A DNA stretch of 64,000 nucleotides from Mixta intestinalis (GTDB lineage Bacteria; Pseudomonadota; Gammaproteobacteria; Enterobacterales; Enterobacteriaceae): positions 1 to 64,000 of the forward strand of contig NZ_CP028272.1 in the NCBI RefSeq assembly GCF_009914055.1, in the 5' to 3' direction. Made by a program: the position numbers and the translations under genes. This document shows, piece after piece, positions 15,931-22,707 of this stretch; positions within the stretch are counted from its first letter, which is position 1, and every line of letters begins with the position of its first letter. The notes beneath the pieces are model-generated. The model was not told the origin of the DNA. It ran no database searches and was given only the letters and a program-made list of their open reading frames with translations.

Positions 15931-16343
15931 TGAAACATTGGGTTGCTGTTATTTCACGTGAGCATGCGTCTATCGCAGCCAGCTCCGGATTTCTCCAAGT
16001 ATGCCATGGAAAAGCAGCCCCTTTGCGCCAGACTCATGCGGGGGATGAAGTATTTATATACTGCCCCCGCACTGAAATGGGCAAAGGAGAGATGTTAAAA
16101 ACTGTGGAATATCATTGTGTCTTCAGAGACGACGTTGTTTACCAGGTTGAACAGTTTCCGGGTTTCATGCCTTTCCGTAAAGATGTAACTTTTACAGAAA
16201 ACCTCCGTGCTGTGGTACTCAAAGACGTTGCTGGGTTACAGTTCACTTCACATTCTGGATGGGGGATGCTAGCCAGACGGGGTTTTTTTGAAATAGGCCC
16301 CAGTGATGCGGAATTGATTCGCACTGCGATGAAGGGGGGGTAA
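15930..16343 (+). CDS. EVE-domain protein (UPF0310-like)
   Basis: A 137-residue single-domain protein that matches the EVE/UPF0310 family: HWVAVISREHASIAA at the N terminus, QVCHGKAAPLRQTHAGDEVFIYCPRTE, then YQVEQFPGFMPFRKDV and the closing WGMLARRGFFEI with DAELIRTAM. EVE is a PUA-like fold whose characterised members read modified bases in DNA or RNA. It is uncommon within a polyketide operon; it might sense a modified nucleic acid damaged by the product, or it may have been recruited as a small-molecule binder. TAATG junctions on both sides show it is co-translated with the biosynthetic genes. Confidence 0.8.
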   Translation: MKHWVAVISREHASIAASSGFLQVCHGKAAPLRQTHAGDEVFIYCPRTEMGKGEMLKTVEYHCVFRDDVVYQVEQFPGFMPFRKDVTFTENLRAVVLKDVAGLQFTSHSGWGMLARRGFFEIGPSDAELIRTAMKGG

Positions 16344-16720
16344 TGGCCCAATATTATCCTGTAATCGTGGTTTTCGATCAGATATCAAAAAACACATTTT
16401 TTGACAAACTGGAATGGGCCAGCTTAGTAAATGCCTGGTCCGGAACCATTGCTTGGTATCAGCTATCTCCTCATAAAGTCGAGCTGACACTAAAAGGCCT
16501 GGACGGACTCGATTCACTGATTATCACCCGTCGACGTCGAGGGGATCGTGTTTTCATCGGTGCACGTGATAGTGCCGGAGAGTTGATCCAGTCGGGTATA
16601 TGGGAATATGAAACCGACAGTGGTTTATGTGTCTGTTATCGCCGCGTATATAAAGCGGCGCTGGCCACCACGCTCCGGGAACGACTGTCCGATTTCATTT
16701 TTACCACGTTTCTTAGGTGA
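16343..16720 (+). CDS. Unknown 125-residue protein of the cluster
   Basis: No family recognised. The protein is soluble, with Trp/Tyr-rich strands (WSGTIAWYQLSPHKVELTL, GIWEYETDSGLCVCYRRVY) and a C-terminal helix (TTLRERLSDFIFTTFL). The order of strands followed by a long last helix is reminiscent of the SRPBCC fold, so it could be another diverged cyclase-like protein; that is a weak inference. It overlaps the EVE gene (TAATG) and is followed after 9 bases by the exporter gene, so it belongs to the operon. Confidence 0.6.
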   Translation: MAQYYPVIVVFDQISKNTFFDKLEWASLVNAWSGTIAWYQLSPHKVELTLKGLDGLDSLIITRRRRGDRVFIGARDSAGELIQSGIWEYETDSGLCVCYRRVYKAALATTLRERLSDFIFTTFLR

Positions 16721-16729
16721 GGTTCTTGC

Positions 16730-17878
16730 GTGTCTAAAATCATATTTAGCACGGTTGTTCCCGTCTTGGCATTGACAGCATTCGCCGCTGGTTTATCGGA
16801 ATTTATCATTATTGGACTGCTTGATTCCGCTGCCAGTGCTTTGTCTGTTCCTATCGGGGAAGCTGGATTGCTGATCAGCATTTATGCGCTGGGTATTACT
16901 ATCGGTGCCCCCGTGCTTATATTGTTAACACGCAGACAGTCCGGTCGGTTACTGTGTATTATTATGATAGCTACCTTCGCACTATTAAATGCGCTGTTTG
17001 TGATAGCCAGTCATTCTTGGGCGTTACTCGCGCTCCGATTTCTGTCTGGCATCATTCATGGTGCATATTTTAGTGTGGCCAGCGCAAGCCTCGCATCTGT
17101 CATCAGCGCCCGGAGAGTCCCTCTTGCAATAGCTCTCATGTTCTCCGGACTGACGCTGGCTGTGGTGGGAGGTGTGCCACTGGGTATGTTAGCCGCAGAG
17201 CAGTATGGCTGGCAATGGCCATTTGTCTGTATTTCAGCCATATCAGGTGTCAGTGCACTGCTGCTGTTGAAGGTCTTGCCTGTTTCTTTTGGTATTACCG
17301 TGACAACTAGCAACGAAGTCCGACTGAAACCTACTTTTACCCTGGCGTTAATCCAACCCTTATGTTTTACGATCTTGGCTTTTGGTGGAGGGTTTGTATT
17401 CTTTGCATATGTAGCTCCTTGGCTGACATTTAGTGCCGGACTGGATACAAAACAGGTGGCCCTTATGATGGGACTGGCTGGAGTAGGTTCTCTTGCCGGA
17501 AACATATTTGGTGGAATACTACCTGACAGGTTAGGGATCAGGTTGACACTTTGCGTTACCTTGCTGCTTCAAGTTGTCGGTCTGTTAGGCGTGTATTTAT
17601 ACCCTGCAGCAGGATTGTTCATCTGGAGTATGGGTGCGTTTGCCACAGCTCCTATTGTTCAAAGTTGGGTAGTGGTCTCATCTGGCATACTTCCTGCTCG
17701 TGTTTCCGCTGCACTGAATGTATCCGCCTTTAATCTCGGGATATCTTTCAGCTCTTTTATTGGTTCCTGTCAGATTTCGTTCGGTGGCTTAAAATATCTT
17801 CCGGTGACGGCAGCCATTATTGTACTGTTTGCACTTCCATTTTGCTTGTCAGGAAAGACTCATCTTTCGGTTAAATAA
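16730..17878 (+). CDS. MFS drug/metabolite exporter (DHA1-type)
   Basis: A 382-residue integral membrane protein with about 12 hydrophobic segments, the 12-helix major facilitator layout of DHA1 antiporters (arabinose-efflux/Bcr-like group). The loop between helices 2 and 3 carries a TRRQSGR motif, a weak form of motif A, and LLALRFLSGIIHGAYFSVA matches motif B/C regions. The start is GTG at 16730 after GTGAGG. In this operon it is the likely exporter and self-resistance determinant for the cluster product in the inner membrane. The closest functional type cannot be decided by eye. Confidence 0.82.
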   Translation: MSKIIFSTVVPVLALTAFAAGLSEFIIIGLLDSAASALSVPIGEAGLLISIYALGITIGAPVLILLTRRQSGRLLCIIMIATFALLNALFVIASHSWALLALRFLSGIIHGAYFSVASASLASVISARRVPLAIALMFSGLTLAVVGGVPLGMLAAEQYGWQWPFVCISAISGVSALLLLKVLPVSFGITVTTSNEVRLKPTFTLALIQPLCFTILAFGGGFVFFAYVAPWLTFSAGLDTKQVALMMGLAGVGSLAGNIFGGILPDRLGIRLTLCVTLLLQVVGLLGVYLYPAAGLFIWSMGAFATAPIVQSWVVVSSGILPARVSAALNVSAFNLGISFSSFIGSCQISFGGLKYLPVTAAIIVLFALPFCLSGKTHLSVK

Positions 17879-17900
17879 GATACGTATTAGGAAATTAATT

Positions 17901-18341
17901 ATGTTTGTATGGAAACACAGTGAAGAAGTCAGCACAGAAGCTACTGCTTCTGAAATCTGGATACAATGGAAAGATACAACCAACTGGCCTCGCTGGGATA
18001 AAGAACTAGAATGGGTCAGGCTCAACGGCGAATTTGAAAAGGGCACAACGGGAAGAATGAAGCCAATCAGTGGGCCGGAAGTGGCTTTCACACTGGATAA
18101 GGTAGTTGTTAACCGGTTTTTCTCTGATTCAGCCAAGTTGCCGCTTACCCGGGTGGTTTTCGAGCATGAATATTTGCCAGCTACTGAAACCGGTCACCAT
18201 GCAAAAATCAGGCACACCGTAACAATGACTGGTGTTCTGGCCCCGCTATTTGGACGGGTGATTGGGTCGAAAATACGTCTTCATTTACGTGATGCTATGA
18301 CTGCTCTCACAAAATGCGCTACCGCATTACGTAAAAAGTAA
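17901..18341 (+). CDS. SRPBCC-family protein, last gene of the operon
   Basis: A 146-residue SRPBCC protein. The ATG at 17901 with TTAGGAAA ahead is preferred to the longer frame from 17820, which overlaps the exporter gene. Signature: MFVWKHSEEVSTEATASEIW, then WKDTTNWPRWDKELEWVRL, RMKPISGPEVAFTLDKV, and a C-terminal helix (IRLHLRDAMTALTKCATAL). It is the fourth SRPBCC domain of the cluster, counting the one fused to the ACP. It lies 22 bases after the exporter and converges on the phosphopantetheinyl transferase gene, whose end overlaps its last 23 bases. Confidence 0.75.
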   Translation: MFVWKHSEEVSTEATASEIWIQWKDTTNWPRWDKELEWVRLNGEFEKGTTGRMKPISGPEVAFTLDKVVVNRFFSDSAKLPLTRVVFEHEYLPATETGHHAKIRHTVTMTGVLAPLFGRVIGSKIRLHLRDAMTALTKCATALRKK

Positions 18342-19092
18342 AATTCCTTTCACAGGGAAGCCTCCCTTCCCTGTGAAGAAATGTCCATGTTATTACATCA
18401 TCTTTCGAAAATTTGTAATAGACAACCACTTCACAGCGTTTATGAATGCTATAGGGTACAGAAAACCGCCACTGTCCTTTTTCAGGTAACCTGACAGACC
18501 GAAGAGCGCGGAAACTGATCCTGCTAGGGTTCAAACCGCTCACCATTTTTAACAGTGTTTCCTTCGCAGAGAAAAGCAATGTGGCTGCCCGTGATTTTTC
18601 TTCTTCTGCTAGTCCGTAAAACCAAGTAGCTTCGGCTTGTGTAGCCATTCGGTTTACAACAGCAGGGAATGATCTGAAATTCAGCAGAGGTTCAATATCA
18701 ACACCGTACAGAAAATCGTCAGGGCCACTGATCATTACTATGCTGTCTCCTGAATGTGACAGAGAAGCTCCGTACCCGGCAGAAATATCAGGTGCGCCAG
18801 AGGGAAGCCTGCCAGGCGGATGTGTCAGCTTCAGGGCGTACATAAGCAGTTGGCGGCCACAGATAAATTCTCTTCTTCTCCTCGGAGTGGAATCAATAAG
18901 TCCGGCCTGTAAAAGGGCTTCGGTCATAACAGCGGTCTCCTCCACCTGCCCCAAAGGGTCATAATGAGCACGCCATAAAATTATTCCGTGACTCAGACTG
19001 AGGTATCCGCTCCTGGTTAACCAAGGACTATCTGACATATCAGAATATTTCCATTGGCGGTTAAGACAGCATAAAAATGGGGCAGGGGACAT
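18319..19092 (-). CDS. 4'-Phosphopantetheinyl transferase
   Basis: A 257-residue Sfp/EntD-superfamily enzyme that moves the phosphopantetheine arm from CoA to a carrier protein serine. Diagnostic motifs: SLSHSGD near residue 112, GVDIE (130-134) and FSAKETLLK (174-182), the last two holding the Mg-binding acidic residues. The ATG at 19092, six bases after GGAG, is chosen over 19104. It is on the opposite strand to the operon and tail to tail with it, and should activate the ACP-cyclase fusion at S45, making the cluster self-sufficient for carrier priming. Its 5' side borders a transposase remnant, so it may have been cut in together with the cluster. Confidence 0.85.
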   Translation of the reverse strand: MSPAPFLCCLNRQWKYSDMSDSPWLTRSGYLSLSHGIILWRAHYDPLGQVEETAVMTEALLQAGLIDSTPRRRREFICGRQLLMYALKLTHPPGRLPSGAPDISAGYGASLSHSGDSIVMISGPDDFLYGVDIEPLLNFRSFPAVVNRMATQAEATWFYGLAEEEKSRAATLLFSAKETLLKMVSGLNPSRISFRALRSVRLPEKGQWRFSVPYSIHKRCEVVVYYKFSKDDVITWTFLHREGRLPCERNFTFYVMR

Positions 19093-19106
19093 ACGATTCT
19101 CCATTT

Positions 19107-19313
19107 TTTCGATAATTTCTTTTCATCATATTCGTGCTTTTCCTGATGTTTTACATCCTTACGGATCATTTCCGCATTCACACCTACGGTGTCCACGCAG
19201 TAACCTTTGGCCCAGAAGTGGTTTCCCCACAACTTATACTTACGCAGATATGAAAACTTACTGAACAACCTTAAAGCTGAGGTTGATACATTCCGAAAAA
19301 TAGTGAGTTTCAC
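19107..19313 (-). pseudogene. tnpA: IS200/IS605-family TnpA remnant
   Basis: The first 65 residues read on the minus strand from 19313 (LFSKFSYLRKYKLWGNHFWA, then KGYCVDTVGVNAEMIRK and KHQEKHE) match the C-terminal part of IS200-type transposases, in which the FW..GYYVDTVG segment leads up to the helix carrying the catalytic Tyr. The catalytic Tyr expected in that helix appears as Asp (IRKDVKHQ), and the N-terminal HUH region is absent. The frame then reads through unrelated sequence towards the transferase gene. A dead fragment that marks an edge of the biosynthetic island. Confidence 0.75.
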
Positions 19314-19469
19314 AAATTAACTATTTGATGAAATAAATTATTTTTGTATTATGCAAATAATAATTATAACTACTGATAAATATAAGTTTTAGTGGTGCTC
19401 GTGCAGATTATTTATCTGCATATCGGGCCAGGTTCTGACATTAAAATTCATTAATCATGGATGTATTAT

Positions 19470-19988
19470 ATGAAATTATCTTCACTTTCCACCGTTCTCT
19501 TATCTCTTTCTCTGGCTGGTTGTGCAGCGTCTTTTCAGCCGGTTTTACCAGACTACACAGGAGAAAATGCAGCTTATCTGCGGTTTAATAACAGCCCCGT
19601 TTATACGAAACTTCGACAAGCTTCAGGTCAGGTGCTTCAGCCGGTACCCTTTAGTGTCAGGTGGTCTGGAGCTGCCGACCCTGATAAAGAATTCAGTGTT
19701 AACGCCCGGTTTGCGATTATGGGGATAAAGTCCAGTTATGGGAAAAAAGTGGAAGGTAGTGCCCCCGTTTCCTCAAATCTGTCCAATAAAAGTTATATGG
19801 AATACAGAGTCAAAGCTGGCGACACATATAGCATAAAATGGGTGCACAGAGAACAGGGAATTTATCACAATTTTGACCGGACATTTTCAGGAAGCGTGAC
19901 GCCTGAAACCGGGCATACATACGAAGTAACAATAGGTGGTGGCTCTGATGGTAACGGTGTAGTAATTACTGACGTTACCAGTAATTAA
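19470..19988 (+). CDS. Hypothetical lipoprotein
   Basis: A 172-residue predicted lipoprotein. The N terminus is a short basic start, a hydrophobic stretch and the lipobox LAGC near residues 15-18, so the mature protein would be lipidated on Cys and anchored in a membrane. The remainder is rich in beta-type segments (YMEYRVKAGDTYSIKWVHRE, HTYEVTIGGGSDGNG) as in periplasmic beta-sandwich proteins. I prefer ATG 19470 over ATG 19461 because it gives the canonical signal sequence. It stands alone between the biosynthetic island and the replicon; no partner is evident. Surface exclusion is possible given the lack of traT, but there is no sequence support. Confidence 0.65.
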   Translation: MKLSSLSTVLLSLSLAGCAASFQPVLPDYTGENAAYLRFNNSPVYTKLRQASGQVLQPVPFSVRWSGAADPDKEFSVNARFAIMGIKSSYGKKVEGSAPVSSNLSNKSYMEYRVKAGDTYSIKWVHREQGIYHNFDRTFSGSVTPETGHTYEVTIGGGSDGNGVVITDVTSN

Positions 19989-20018
19989 CTTCAGGTGTTC
20001 ACTTCCATGTAAGGATAA

Positions 20019-20037
20019 ATGCCGCGTTTCGCGGCAT
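20019..20037 (+). terminator. Hairpin downstream of the lipoprotein gene
   Basis: ATGCCGCG and CGCGGCAT form perfect 8-base arms around a TTT loop 30 bases after the stop. No T run follows, so termination is only likely. Confidence 0.4.
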
Positions 20038-20159
20038 GAAGGTGCCAGTGGATGTTGAGGGCAGCTCGAAAACAGAATGGCACCGGTAGCCCGGCGCAGC
20101 CGGTTCCGATCGTACAGGATCTTCAATCCCCCTCCTTCCTGCTAAGCCCAGCGGACTTA

Positions 20160-20869
20160 CAGCGATAAATTAGTGTCTCTAAAGCCAAAGCCCCGGTGAG
20201 CGGGCTTAACGACGCAGAGCGGCGTTAAGGGCGTGATTTCCGGGGTCTTGCTCTCAGCTGCCCGTCCAGGGCAACTGAGAGTTAGAGCTTTAGTTACATC
20301 ATTCATTAAAGCCACTCCTGTTCCGGGCCTCTGGCCCGGGCGGGGGCGGCTCTTTAGTGGGTCGATGTTGCTCAGGTGGTGAGGTTTCCCCGATCGTCTT
20401 CCGAATGTTGTCGCCGGTGCTGAGGTTTCTGGTTTCAGTACGGGATGCAATTCTTGAGTGTTGTAACTAATCGTGTTATGCCCGCCGCTTGCGGTGGGAG
20501 GTACTTTTGCTGTTTCCAGGCTGGCGAGGACGCTAGTCCGCTGCAAAGCCGGTCCTTTTTATTTTTCCACAGAGTTACAACAGACAAAGAATTTCCCTGC
20601 ACGCTTGCGTTGCAGGGGATTTATAAGGGGTTTTAGATGATATTCCGGATTCGTCGTTATCCGTTTGCGTAAAACTCAATTTATATGTTTGCGGAATTCT
20701 GTGGATAAACGGAACGATTCATCCGGAAGCGCGATACTCGACGGTAAAAATAGACGGAAATCTGAAGATTCTGTTGGGAAGGCTTTAGTCAGGTGAAAAA
20801 AGGACGGATCTTGCCAGCACCAAAAGCCCCGGAGGGGCTGGCGCTAAAATTTGTATAAAAGAATCCAGG
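20160..20869. other. oriR: Replication origin region (oriR) downstream of repA
   Basis: In RepFIIA plasmids the origin lies downstream of repA, beyond the CIS element. Here the repA-distal 700 bases hold no gene. A perfect DnaA box (TTATCCACA on the minus strand, 20708-20700) lies 162 bases after the repA stop, next to an AT-rich stretch at 20640-20700. A stem-loop AGCCCCGGAGGGGCT near 20825-20839 sits where CIS would end transcription. Further out are hairpins such as CTCTCAG...CTGAGAG near 20252-20282 and a GC-rich stretch at 20321-20353. This fits an IncFII oriR; exact origin bounds cannot be given. Confidence 0.7.
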
Positions 20870-21883
20870 TTAATGGGGTGGCGGTATGGCCAGTGACAAT
20901 TCGAGCTGGTAAAGATGCTGAACAGCCAGTTGTTTCAGACGTTCAGGGGTGCACCAGTAGGCTTCATCTGGCGGCAGCGTTTTAAGGATATGCCGTGACA
21001 TTTCATGAATCTGGCTATCCAGAGGCAGTCTGGCCAGCCGGTTGGCACGTTTACGGGCAGCCCCTTTCTCACGGCGATATATCAACGCTTCATGCCTGCG
21101 CTGAAGATACCAACGCCGTCTGGCCGCATGTACAGAAATCTCCTCATCCTCATCTAAAATACCTTCCTCAATGAGGCGACGGCGCTCTTCGCTTTCATGC
21201 AGCCGCTTCTTCTGTTGTGCCTGCAGTTTCGTGAGATCCACACCCAGCATCTGCCAGCCAGTCGTAGTTATCCAGACATATTTAGGCAGCCTCTTACGCG
21301 ATTCACGGTCCCAGGCGGTTTCTTCTGACACTCCAAGCGTGCCGAAGCGCACCTGCTCAGCGATAAGGCTGGAAAGACGAGAAACCGTAACTTCCGTTTC
21401 AGGTATGACATTCCCTTTTGTGTCCTTTGGGCTGAGTTCTCTGGCCAGCCTGGAAATACACATACCTACGGTATGCTTGCCGGCATCGCAAAAACTAACA
21501 AGCACTGGCCACAGGGCATCCAGCAAACGTTTTTTCTCAGGACGAAATGCGTACTTTCGCCCTGCCCGAAGTCGCTCGCGGACATAAAATGGATGCAGGG
21601 ACATATGCATACGTAAACTGCACTGTCCTGTTGCAGGATCTTTTTTTACCAGACGGTTATAGGCATAACCAAGTTGGCCGCCAAGCGCCTTGTAGTGCGC
21701 AGGGCGGAACCAGAAAGGATTTTCGCATTTAGGTTTGGTGGAATGCTCGCCGCGACGACGACGTGTACGTTTCTTTTCCGGGGCTACCAGAAAAGAATTA
21801 ACGTGTCCATCATCAACGTCTTGCCAGAAATGAATCTGATCGTCCTGACTAAGCTGACTCCAGTGCTGCGTTCCGTTAGCCAC
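20870..21883 (-). CDS. repA: RepFIIA-family replication initiator RepA
   Basis: A 337-residue RepA of the IncFII family, which binds oriR in cis and with DnaA starts replication. The N-terminal third (NPFWFRPAHYKALGG, then RMHMSLHPFYVRERLRAGR) and the basic C-terminal half are typical. The start is GTG at 21883-21881, which overlaps the end of the tap leader (tap stop at 21876-21878), so repA translation is coupled to tap as in R1. RepA would be controlled by CopA antisense RNA and by CopB, both present upstream. The protein is longer than R1 RepA1 (about 285), as in other IncFII subtypes. Confidence 0.92.
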   Translation of the reverse strand: MANGTQHWSQLSQDDQIHFWQDVDDGHVNSFLVAPEKKRTRRRRGEHSTKPKCENPFWFRPAHYKALGGQLGYAYNRLVKKDPATGQCSLRMHMSLHPFYVRERLRAGRKYAFRPEKKRLLDALWPVLVSFCDAGKHTVGMCISRLARELSPKDTKGNVIPETEVTVSRLSSLIAEQVRFGTLGVSEETAWDRESRKRLPKYVWITTTGWQMLGVDLTKLQAQQKKRLHESEERRRLIEEGILDEDEEISVHAARRRWYLQRRHEALIYRREKGAARKRANRLARLPLDSQIHEMSRHILKTLPPDEAYWCTPERLKQLAVQHLYQLELSLAIPPPH

Positions 21884-21953
21884 AACTTCCTGCGCTTATG
21901 TTGCACAGAAGGAGCAAATAGCACAGAAACGGGTATTGCAGTTTTCTGAGCAT
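21876..21953 (-). CDS. tap: RepA leader peptide Tap
   Basis: A 25-residue leader that closely resembles R1 Tap: it begins MLRKLQ and contains LLLLCNISAGS near its end. Its stop codon overlaps the GTG start of repA. In IncFII plasmids ribosomes must translate tap to reach the repA start, and CopA pairing with the mRNA leader blocks tap translation and thereby repA. Too short for an ordinary gene search. Confidence 0.9.
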   Translation of the reverse strand: MLRKLQYPFLCYLLLLCNISAGSCG

Positions 21954-21964
21954 AAAACTATACT
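21936..21964 (+). promoter_or_regulatory. CopA promoter
   Basis: TTGCAG (21936-21941), a 17-base spacer and TATACT (21959-21964) on the plus strand give a strong sigma-70 promoter, placing the CopA 5' end near 21971. Confidence 0.8.
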
Positions 21965-21970
21965 CCCCGT

Positions 21971-22060
21971 ACAGAGCAACAGCTTCTGTACAGATTAGTT
22001 GGGCCCCGTTAATCTTCGACTCGTCGCCAAACTAGGTGAAGATTTTCGGGGTTTTTGCTT
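21971..22060 (+). ncRNA. copA: CopA antisense RNA (RNAI) of the IncFII replicon
   Basis: About 90 nt transcribed opposite to repA. The 3' stem-loop starts GGGCCCCG (22000-22007), has the loop region with CGCCAAA and closes with a CGGGGTTTTTGC terminator (22047-22058), nearly matching R1 CopA. CopA binds the repA mRNA leader (CopT) by loop kissing, blocks tap translation and so sets copy number; loop bases define incompatibility. Confidence 0.92.
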
Positions 22061-22181
22061 TTCTGGTTCCGGGCGAATCTTTGCCTGAACCAGCTCCCTG
22101 CCACCTTACGGCGTGGCCAGCCAAATGCTTCAATTGCTCATTAAACTATCACTTAAACCGGTCATTAGCAACGAATTGTGA

Positions 22182-22430
22182 CTACTCACTGCCGCATACC
22201 TGATTAATCAGGTATTCGATCGCTTCTGCCTGGGTCAGCCCCTGTGTTTTACACAATGCATCCAGTTTGTCTTTCTGAGCATTGCGGATAAACACATTGA
22301 CAGGTTTGTGAGTTTCTCGTTTACGCGATACTGAGCGCATCTTACGTTCACTGACGCTCAAAGGAGCGCCTTTACGGTAAGACCGTTTAGGTTTCGATGA
22401 GGAAGATACCGTATCTCCGGGCTGTGACAT
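22182..22430 (-). CDS. copB: CopB (RepA2) transcriptional repressor of repA
   Basis: An 82-residue basic protein similar to R1 CopB: it starts MSQ, has the KRSYRKGAPLSVSERKM segment, then KRETHKPVNVFIRNAQKDKL and a C-terminal helix pair (LCKTQGLTQAEAIEYLINQV). The ATG at 22430, preceded by GAGGAGG, is chosen over the longer frame. CopB represses the second repA promoter and is made from a constitutive upstream promoter. It lies upstream of copA in the usual order copB-copA-tap-repA. Confidence 0.9.
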   Translation of the reverse strand: MSQPGDTVSSSSKPKRSYRKGAPLSVSERKMRSVSRKRETHKPVNVFIRNAQKDKLDALCKTQGLTQAEAIEYLINQVCGSE

Positions 22431-22567
22431 CTCTGCCTCCTCAAGGATCAAACGTGGATCATTCGCAGAGAATACTACAGATTCCAGAAATCAGCGACTT
22501 ACTTTATTAACATAATCCGTGTTGGCGCACGGTTACGTTTCAGGATCGTTTTCAGGGAGTACGTCTG

Positions 22568-22648
22568 TTACCAGTCCGTTCCCTTCGTCCAGTGGGATGT
22601 CCAGTTGTTCAGGTAGCTGCAGGCTAAGACTGGTTCATCCCAGACGAC
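22568..22648 (-). pseudogene. Possible C-terminal remnant of a nuclease-type gene
   Basis: A short leftward frame reads VVWDEPVLACSYLNNWTSHW followed by TKGTDW and a stop. This is similar in feel to the end of phospholipase D-type endonucleases (Nuc), which finish with N-W-x-x-x-W before a stop, and such genes often lie near IncF replicons. The upstream part is absent. Low confidence. Confidence 0.2.
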
Positions 22649-22707
22649 TTCAGGGGTGAAAGAAGTACCGAAAGTTCAGCGGACGGTGACAGTTAATCCA
22701 GAGAACA

